A program made the translations under genes and the position numbers. Under the pieces are notes generated by a model that was not told the origin of the DNA, did not search any database, and saw only the letters and a program-made list of their open reading frames with translations. Positions 5,969 through 10,254 of a DNA stretch of 10,254 bases are shown here, piece by piece (within the stretch, counting starts at the first letter, position 1; every line of letters starts with the position of its first letter). Source of the stretch: Thermoplasmata archaeon. Its GTDB lineage: Archaea; Thermoplasmatota; Thermoplasmata; Lutacidiplasmatales; UBA184. The stretch lies in assembly GCA_030040755.1 (NCBI GenBank), contig JASHTC010000122.1:1-10254 (forward strand), given 5' to 3'.

Positions 5969-6964
5969 TTACAGGTACTCGGCGTAGGCGTGGATGACGG
6001 CGCGCTCGGCCGTGGCCCATGCCTCGGGAATCTGGTTCCAGCCGTTCCGCTGGTCCCCCACGCAGTAGAGCCCCGGGATGGGCTGGCTGGTGGCGTCCGA
6101 GAGGGCCCGACAGTCCTCGTCCGTCACGACGAAGCCGTCGGAATCGAAGCGGCACCCCAACGCGCGCGGAATCTCCTGGTGCAGCTCGTACCACCCCAGC
6201 GCGCTGAACCCCCTGTCGTAGCTGCGGTGGCTCCCGTCCGCGAACTGGACGCCGAAGCGCTTCTCCCGGATCTCGTCGAACCCCGTGACCGGCGTCTCCA
6301 CCGCCGTGATGTGATGCTCGTCCAACGCCTTCCGAAGGCCCGCCGCCTCGTCCGGCAGCGTCCCTTCGAGCAGGGCGTGGCCGTGGGTGAGCATCTCCAC
6401 CGACGCGGGGCGGAAGTGGAGGAGGTCGAGGGCGGTACGGACCGCGAAGGAGTCGTGGCCCAGCACGCCCACGCTCTTGCCCGGGAGGGTGTGGCCGTCA
6501 CAGAGGATGCAGAACTCGACGAGCGCCTGATTCGCCCACGGGAAGATCGGCTTGATCTCCCCCCCGACCTCGAGCATCCGGTCGACGACCCCCATGGCGA
6601 GGATCACCACGCGACCCTCGGCGACCAGCGTCTGCGTGAGCCACTCGAACGGGACCCGGAACCCCCGCCCGGACGCCTCGACGCGCCGGGCCGTCGCCGG
6701 GGAGAAATGGCTCACCCACGCCTCCACCCGGCGCAGTGCCTCGGTCTGCTGGTCGAGCAGGACGTGGCCCGAGACCCCCTCCGGGAACCCGGGGATGTTG
6801 TCCATCACCGGCGCATAGTAGGAACGACCGAACTTCGGCCCGCGGTCGATCAGCGCGGCCGTGTGCCCGAGCAGCGCGGCCTTGAGCGCCGCCTGGAGCC
6901 CGGCGTGGCCGCCGCCCACGACGACGATGTCGTACGACTCCTTGAGGCGAGGAAACCCCGGCAC
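5969..6964 (-). CDS. Thioredoxin reductase-like FAD-dependent disulfide oxidoreductase
   Basis: A 331-residue flavoprotein with the low-molecular-weight thioredoxin reductase layout. The N-terminal FAD motif is VVVGGGHAG (14-22). The redox site is FCILCDG (151-157, Cys152 and Cys155), followed by DG as in TrxB. The second, FAD-binding, C-terminal motif is GLYCVGDQR (298-306). The normal NADPH-binding GxGxxA/S motif is altered: the position reads GVLGHDSFA (166-174), and the usual arginines for the 2'-phosphate are not evident. Thermoplasma acidophilum TrxR is known not to use NAD(P)H, so this protein may also accept electrons from another donor (inference). The start is GTG, with no ATG ahead of the FAD motif. 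A TATA-like TCAAATC (minus strand, 6985-6991) lies 21-27 bases upstream. It is divergent from the PhoU gene. Confidence 0.87.
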   Translation of the reverse strand: MPGFPRLKESYDIVVVGGGHAGLQAALKAALLGHTAALIDRGPKFGRSYYAPVMDNIPGFPEGVSGHVLLDQQTEALRRVEAWVSHFSPATARRVEASGRGFRVPFEWLTQTLVAEGRVVILAMGVVDRMLEVGGEIKPIFPWANQALVEFCILCDGHTLPGKSVGVLGHDSFAVRTALDLLHFRPASVEMLTHGHALLEGTLPDEAAGLRKALDEHHITAVETPVTGFDEIREKRFGVQFADGSHRSYDRGFSALGWYELHQEIPRALGCRFDSDGFVVTDEDCRALSDATSQPIPGLYCVGDQRNGWNQIPEAWATAERAVIHAYAEYL

Positions 6965-6984
6965 GACCTACCCACTCCGCCCCA

Positions 6985-6991
6985 GGATTTG
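6985..6991 (-). promoter_or_regulatory. Possible TATA box of the TrxR-like gene
   Basis: On the minus strand the stretch reads TCAAATC, 21-27 bases before the GTG at 6964. It is one of the few AT-rich stretches here, and the spacing fits a leaderless or very short-leader archaeal transcript. Confidence 0.3.
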
Positions 6992-7065
6992 ATGACCGTG
7001 GGACCCGAGGGAACGGGCGTCGTTCGCGGGCGTTCCGCGCCTTCTCGAGGGCTGGCTACGGAGTT

Positions 7066-7140
7066 CGATAGTCAGAATTATTTCTACATAGCCTATTTAA
7101 TCAAACCTTATACGTCCGTAGGGTAGCCGGAGGAGGAGGC
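7066..7140 (+). promoter_or_regulatory. AT-rich promoter and ribosome binding site of the AbrB-PhoU gene
   Basis: This is the most AT-rich stretch of the window. CTATTTAAT at 7093-7101 is a good archaeal TATA box and predicts a start of transcription near 7124. A very strong purine-rich ribosome binding site, GGAGGAGGAGG, spans 7129-7139 and ends 8 bases before the GTG. A second element, TACGTCCGTA (7111-7120), is a short dyad between TATA box and predicted start, where a repressor could act. Confidence 0.55.
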
Positions 7141-7147
7141 ACTCCGC

Positions 7148-8167
7148 GTGGAAGGCCGCAAGCTCCAGCTCGCCGGCAAGTCGACCTACCTCGTCTCCCT
7201 CCCCAAGCGATGGGTGCTCCACACCGGCCTCCGCGCCGGCGACACGCTCTTCGTGGACACCGAGATCGACGGGTCGGTCTCCGTCCGCCCCCGTGCGGTC
7301 GAGAAACCCGCCGAGCGGCGCAAGGTGTTCGTCGAGAAGGGCGAGGACACCCGGGACCACCTGCTCCGCAAGCTGATCGGCGCCTACACCTCCGGCTTCG
7401 GCCTCATCGAGGTCCGCTTCCCTCCCGACCGCGCCCCCTTCGTGCGGAAGGTCGCGCGCGAGTACTGCCGGCTGGTCATCGGCCCCGAGGTGATCGAGGA
7501 GAACCGCAACGCCCTCGTCATCCAGGACCTCTCCGACCCGTCCGAACTGAGCGCGGAGAAGTGCCTGCGGCGGATGCACCTGACCGTCCGGGCGATGGTG
7601 GAGGATGCGATCACGGCGCTGCGCACGGCGAACGAGAGCCTCGCGAGCGACGTGACGCTGCGGAACCAGGACGTGGCGCGCCTCTACTGGATGGTCGCCA
7701 AGCAGAATCACCTCACGCACACCTCCCCGCGGGCGAACGGGGGAGGGACGAACGACCTCGCGACGTTCCACGCCTACCGCTTGATCGCGAAACTGATCGA
7801 GCGGATCGGCGACCATGCCCAGCGGATCGTCAGCACCTTCCCCGTGCTCACCTCGGGGAAGGGCCTCGACCCGAAGTTCGCGAAGGAGCTGGACGACGCT
7901 CGCGTCTCCGCGGTGGGGCTCCTCGACCAGGCGTTCACCGCCCTCTTCACCCGGGACATCGATGCGGCGAACGCGACGATCGACGGACGGGTCGCGCATC
8001 AGCAGCTGGTCGACGCGCTCTTCCACAAGATCGCGACCCGACGCGGGGAGGAGCTCCTCGCCCTCGGCACCGTGGTCGACAGTCTCGGGCGCACCGGCCA
8101 CTACTGCGGGGAGATCGCCGAGCAGGCGATCGACCTGGCCGTCCTGCTCAACCCGGAATCCGCTTAG
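7148..8167 (+). CDS. PhoU-family phosphate regulator with N-terminal SpoVT/AbrB domain
   Basis: A 339-residue protein of the archaeal AbrB-PhoU architecture. Residues 1-50 form a SpoVT/AbrB-like DNA-binding domain (KSTYLVSLPKRW at 11-22, then LRAGDTLFV at 28-36). Two PhoU three-helix repeats follow; LIERIGDHAQRIV (216-228) and SLGRTGHYCGEIAEQAIDL (312-330) carry the acidic/His metal-binding signatures. PhoU proteins regulate phosphate uptake and signalling; the fused AbrB domain suggests direct DNA binding (inference). No Pst transporter or phosphate sensor gene is next to it, so it acts at a distance or on the polyphosphate module upstream. GTG 7148 is fixed by the strong ribosome binding site. 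Its stop overlaps that of the convergent AAA ATPase gene by 4 bases. Confidence 0.9.
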   Translation: MEGRKLQLAGKSTYLVSLPKRWVLHTGLRAGDTLFVDTEIDGSVSVRPRAVEKPAERRKVFVEKGEDTRDHLLRKLIGAYTSGFGLIEVRFPPDRAPFVRKVAREYCRLVIGPEVIEENRNALVIQDLSDPSELSAEKCLRRMHLTVRAMVEDAITALRTANESLASDVTLRNQDVARLYWMVAKQNHLTHTSPRANGGGTNDLATFHAYRLIAKLIERIGDHAQRIVSTFPVLTSGKGLDPKFAKELDDARVSAVGLLDQAFTALFTRDIDAANATIDGRVAHQQLVDALFHKIATRRGEELLALGTVVDSLGRTGHYCGEIAEQAIDLAVLLNPESA

Positions 8168-9267
8168 GGTCCCTGCTGCTTCTCCTCGGACCAGTCGGTG
8201 GGCGGCTTCGTGGCGCCGGTCATGGCGGCGACGCGTTCGGAGAGCGGTTTCGAGGGCGGGGCCACGGTGATCGCGGGCTTCGGCGGGGCGGTCGCGGCCG
8301 ACGGAGGCTTCGGGGCGAGGACCTTCCGGGCCGCGTCCTGGGCGGCGGCCGCCCGGGCCGCGCGTTGGAGCAGGACGGCTTTCACCACGTCGGCGTCTAC
8401 TCGGTAGGCCCGGTGGGCGACCCCGTATTCGACCGTGAGGTCCGCGAGCTCGAGCAGGCGGCGGGGGTTCCCTCCGCATCCGTCGTTCAGGGCGTGGACG
8501 GCCTCTTTGTCGAACGGGAAGATCGGGTCGAGGTCCTCCACCAGCCGCTTGACCAGCAGCTTCTTCGCGAGGAGGAGGCCGGCCTCCTGGTCGCTGAGCA
8601 CCGGCAGGGTGAAGGTGCGGTTGATCCGAGAGGACATCGCCGGCTGGTTCACGGTGAGCCAGGCGATGTAGCTCGCATAGCACGAGAACATCACGAGGAC
8701 CCCCGGCTTGATCGTGTCCGTGATCTCCTGGAGTACCTGGGCAAAGGAGAGGACCTCCCGATTCTCGATGAGGTTGCTGATGTCGTTCAGGAGGAGGAAC
8801 GAGGGCGCGCAGTCGTTGAGCGCCTGGCCGAGGACCTTGCCCGCGGCTTTGGCGTCGTACTTCTCGTCCTTCACCTTGGTGAGACGGGTCATCCCGCCCA
8901 CCCACTTCGGTTGCTTGAAGAGCCGCACCAGACCCTTCTGCTTGGCCGTCTTCAGGAACTCGGCGGCGACCCCCCGGAGGATCCAGGACGTCTTCGCCGG
9001 CACGTCGAAGTAGACGACGAACGCGTCGTGCTCCTTCGCCTCGGCCGCCGTGACCAGCAGCCGCTCGGTCTTCCCGGCCCCGAACGGGCCCACGACCGCC
9101 ACGACGGCCCGGTTCTCCTTGTCGAAGACCTCATCCTTAATCGTCCGCAGGGTGTCGTCGATCTCCTGGTTCACGTGGAAGATCTGGGCATCCTCGAGAC
9201 TCTCGCTCGCCAGGTCACGGAACGGGTTGCCGGTGAGACCGTATCGTTCGTACGACCCGCCCGGCAC
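8164..9267 (-). CDS. AAA ATPase, ExeA/Orc-like
   Basis: A 367-residue P-loop ATPase. It opens with YGLTGNPFRDLA (9-20), resembling the N-terminal GLxxNPF of ExeA/GspA-type and related AAA proteins. Walker A is VGPFGAGKT (59-67). Walker B is probably FLLLNDISN (157-165), with Asn-Asp in place of the usual Asp-Glu. The sensor-1 region is LVMFSCYAS (191-199), and CGGNPRRLLELA (264-275) is a sensor-2/arginine motif as in Orc1/Cdc6-like AAA proteins. Residues 300-345 form an Ala/Pro-rich linker and the last 20 are charged. It is the second gene of an operon, 17 bases after the KaiC-like gene, and GTG 9267 is preceded by a GGGGGAG site. It may power or organise a partner complex; the neighbouring KaiC-like and pilin-like genes hint at a surface or secretion role, but DNA-related function is equally possible. 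Confidence 0.78.
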   Translation of the reverse strand: MPGGSYERYGLTGNPFRDLASESLEDAQIFHVNQEIDDTLRTIKDEVFDKENRAVVAVVGPFGAGKTERLLVTAAEAKEHDAFVVYFDVPAKTSWILRGVAAEFLKTAKQKGLVRLFKQPKWVGGMTRLTKVKDEKYDAKAAGKVLGQALNDCAPSFLLLNDISNLIENREVLSFAQVLQEITDTIKPGVLVMFSCYASYIAWLTVNQPAMSSRINRTFTLPVLSDQEAGLLLAKKLLVKRLVEDLDPIFPFDKEAVHALNDGCGGNPRRLLELADLTVEYGVAHRAYRVDADVVKAVLLQRAARAAAAQDAARKVLAPKPPSAATAPPKPAITVAPPSKPLSERVAAMTGATKPPTDWSEEKQQGP

Positions 9268-9284
9268 GCTCCCCCACCCCTTCG

Positions 9285-9914
9285 CTACAGTACCCGGTTT
9301 CGCAGGTCGACCGCGATACGTCTCCCGTCGAACTCATAATAGATGTTCCGGTCGACGAACCGACCGTCCATCCATTTCGGGATCCGCAGGAACCGCTGCA
9401 CCCCGTCCGCGCTCTCCCGGGCGTGGAACTGGAGGAACCCGTCTGCTAGATGGGTCGCGACGGCCTCCGAGCGGGGGTCGAACATCCCCCGGTCGGTCGC
9501 GAGCAGGGCGGTCATCCCGCGGTTCCGGCACGCCGAGTGGAGCTGCCGGAGGGAGGTGGCGAGCTTGGGAGGGGGGACGTTCAGGGTGAGGAACGAGTAG
9601 GAATCGACCGTCAGGAGCCCTCCGTTCCCCTCGAACTCCTCGAAATCGTCGAGCTCGTCCCGCTCGTAGACCTTGACCCAGTCGTCGGAGGGCATCGCCT
9701 TGCCGCCCTCGGCCGTGAGCAGCGCCCGCACCTCCGACGGGTCCCGCGACGTGACGAAACTGACGGGCCAGCCAATCCGACCGGCGGTGAGGCTGAGGCG
9801 GCGGACGAAGAAGCTCTTCGCGGAGTCCGCCCCGCTCTCGACGATGACCATTTTCCCTTCCTGGATGTCCGGGATGATCGTATCGAGGCCGGGAACCTCG
9901 ATGGGGATGTTCAC
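9285..9914 (-). CDS. KaiC/FlaH-like RecA-fold protein with degenerate Walker A
   Basis: A 209-residue protein of the RecA/KaiC fold. It begins with the short IEVPGLDTIIPDIQEGKMVIV lead-in typical of KaiC-family and FlaH proteins. The Walker A position reads VESGADSAKS (25-34): Lys33 and Ser34 remain, but both motif glycines are replaced (Ser28 region and Ala32). Walker B is GGLLTVDSYSFL (98-109, D104), as in KaiC-like ATPases. The C-terminus RNIYYEFDGRRIAVDL (189-204) is also characteristic. Archaeal FlaH binds ATP in the archaellum motor platform; this could be a distant analogue that binds nucleotide weakly, if at all. The GTG start lacks a clear ribosome binding site, and a TATA-like GTTAAAC lies 23-29 bases upstream, so a leaderless mRNA is likely. 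It is first in the operon with the AAA ATPase and divergent from the pilin-like gene. Confidence 0.72.
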   Translation of the reverse strand: MNIPIEVPGLDTIIPDIQEGKMVIVESGADSAKSFFVRRLSLTAGRIGWPVSFVTSRDPSEVRALLTAEGGKAMPSDDWVKVYERDELDDFEEFEGNGGLLTVDSYSFLTLNVPPPKLATSLRQLHSACRNRGMTALLATDRGMFDPRSEAVATHLADGFLQFHARESADGVQRFLRIPKWMDGRFVDRNIYYEFDGRRIAVDLRNRVL

Positions 9915-9936
9915 ATCGCCCCGAGGGGACCGAGCG

Positions 9937-9943
9937 GTTTAAC
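9937..9943 (-). promoter_or_regulatory. Likely TATA box of the KaiC-like/AAA operon
   Basis: The minus strand reads GTTAAAC at 23-29 bases before the GTG at 9914, in a GC-rich context. The spacing fits leaderless transcription starting at or close to the GTG, which itself has no clear ribosome binding site. Confidence 0.4.
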
Positions 9944-9965
9944 AGGGCGATAGGGAGTCTACGAA

Positions 9966-10007
9966 GCCCTACAGAGGTACGGGCCAACTACGGCACCTAC
10001 GTAGGGC
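9966..10007. repeat. Inverted repeats between the KaiC-like operon and pilin-like gene
   Basis: GCCCTAC (9966-9972) and GTAGGGC (10001-10007) are perfect inverted copies 28 bases apart. The second copy overlaps a perfect 10-base palindrome, CCTACGTAGG (9996-10005). They sit in the 129-base divergent promoter region and could be operator sites for both transcription units. Confidence 0.45.
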
Positions 10008-10043
10008 AGGCCTAAGACGGAGGCACGGCCTTCGGGGGCCGGA

Positions 10044-10254
10044 ATGCTTCGCCGAAGAGGCAACGACCGGGGCCTCGCCGAGATCGTCGGGACCCTGATG
10101 CTCGTGCTTATCGTCGTCTCGGCCGCGGTCGTGTTCGCGGCCTTCGTCCAGTCATACCAGGCCCAACTCCAGGCATCGGAAGCGGCAACTCATCTGCAGT
10201 CGCTGGAGTCCCTGCACGTCCTCTCCGTCTATGGGGCCACCACACCCGTAACCG
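10044..10254 (+). CDS. Archaeal type IV pilin-like protein, N-terminal part
   Basis: An open frame of 70 codons runs off the right edge. It begins MLRRRGNDRG, a basic leader, followed by LAEIVGTLMLVLIVVSAA and a further hydrophobic stretch to about residue 34, then a hydrophilic helix starting QSYQAQLQASEAA. This is the class III signal peptide pattern of archaeal type IV pilins and archaellin-like proteins: cleavage is expected after Gly10, leaving the hydrophobic helix at the mature N-terminus with Glu at +3. The mature protein would be membrane-anchored or assembled into a filament on the outer face of the membrane. The gene is divergent from the KaiC-like/AAA operon. Whether it is a filament subunit, a FlaF/FlaG-like component or a membrane-anchored extracellular protein depends on the missing part. 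Confidence 0.75.
   Translation, partial: MLRRRGNDRGLAEIVGTLMLVLIVVSAAVVFAAFVQSYQAQLQASEAATHLQSLESLHVLSVYGATTPVT

Noticed and set aside
7097..8905. Minus-strand open frame of about 600 codons, and a plus-strand one of about 700 codons over 7210-9339
   Set aside because: Both are antisense or out-of-frame readings of the PhoU and AAA ATPase genes. The translations are Arg/Gly/Pro-rich without motifs, as expected of GC-rich DNA.
1..10254. CRISPR arrays, tRNA or rRNA genes, insertion sequences and prophage genes
   Set aside because: No regularly spaced repeats, cloverleaf-type sequence, transposase or terminal repeats were found on reading either strand.

Overview
The window looks like a GC-rich archaeal chromosome segment, most likely a high-GC member of the Thermoplasmatota, though the phylum is inference. 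The archaeal signs are a PhoU protein with an N-terminal SpoVT/AbrB domain, a RecA/KaiC-type ATPase divergent from an archaeal type IV pilin-like gene, TATA-like AT-rich islands about 25 bases upstream of several start codons, and a thioredoxin reductase with a degenerate nucleotide motif. Six of the eleven genes with a visible start begin with GTG. No RNA gene, CRISPR array or insertion sequence was seen.

Bases 1-4651 form an apparent polyphosphate/phosphate module. The tail of an unidentified gene is followed by a SixA-type histidine phosphatase on the plus strand. Facing it is a minus-strand operon read in the order Ppx/GppA phosphatase, TMK-like kinase A, TMK-like kinase B, with 11-base overlaps at both junctions. 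A plus-strand CHAD protein is divergent from the operon across a short promoter region. Neither kinase shows a recognisable dTMP-binding REPGG motif, and kinase B has Arg in place of the Walker A Lys. Beside Ppx, CHAD and SixA they are better candidates for polyphosphate or nucleotide-polyphosphate chemistry than for thymidylate synthesis.

Bases 4744-6964 hold three single genes of general metabolism: a YCII-like protein, a HAD phosphatase of the phosphoglycolate phosphatase type, and a minus-strand thioredoxin reductase-like flavoprotein. Bases 6965-7147 are a divergent promoter region with the most AT-rich stretch of the window, driving an AbrB-PhoU protein. This second phosphate-related gene fits the theme of the first module.

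Bases 8164-9914 are a two-gene minus-strand operon: a KaiC/FlaH-like protein with a damaged Walker A motif, then an AAA ATPase of ExeA-like layout. A pilin-like membrane protein, cut by the window edge, is divergent from them across a region rich in short inverted repeats. Together they may be a secretion or surface-filament accessory unit.
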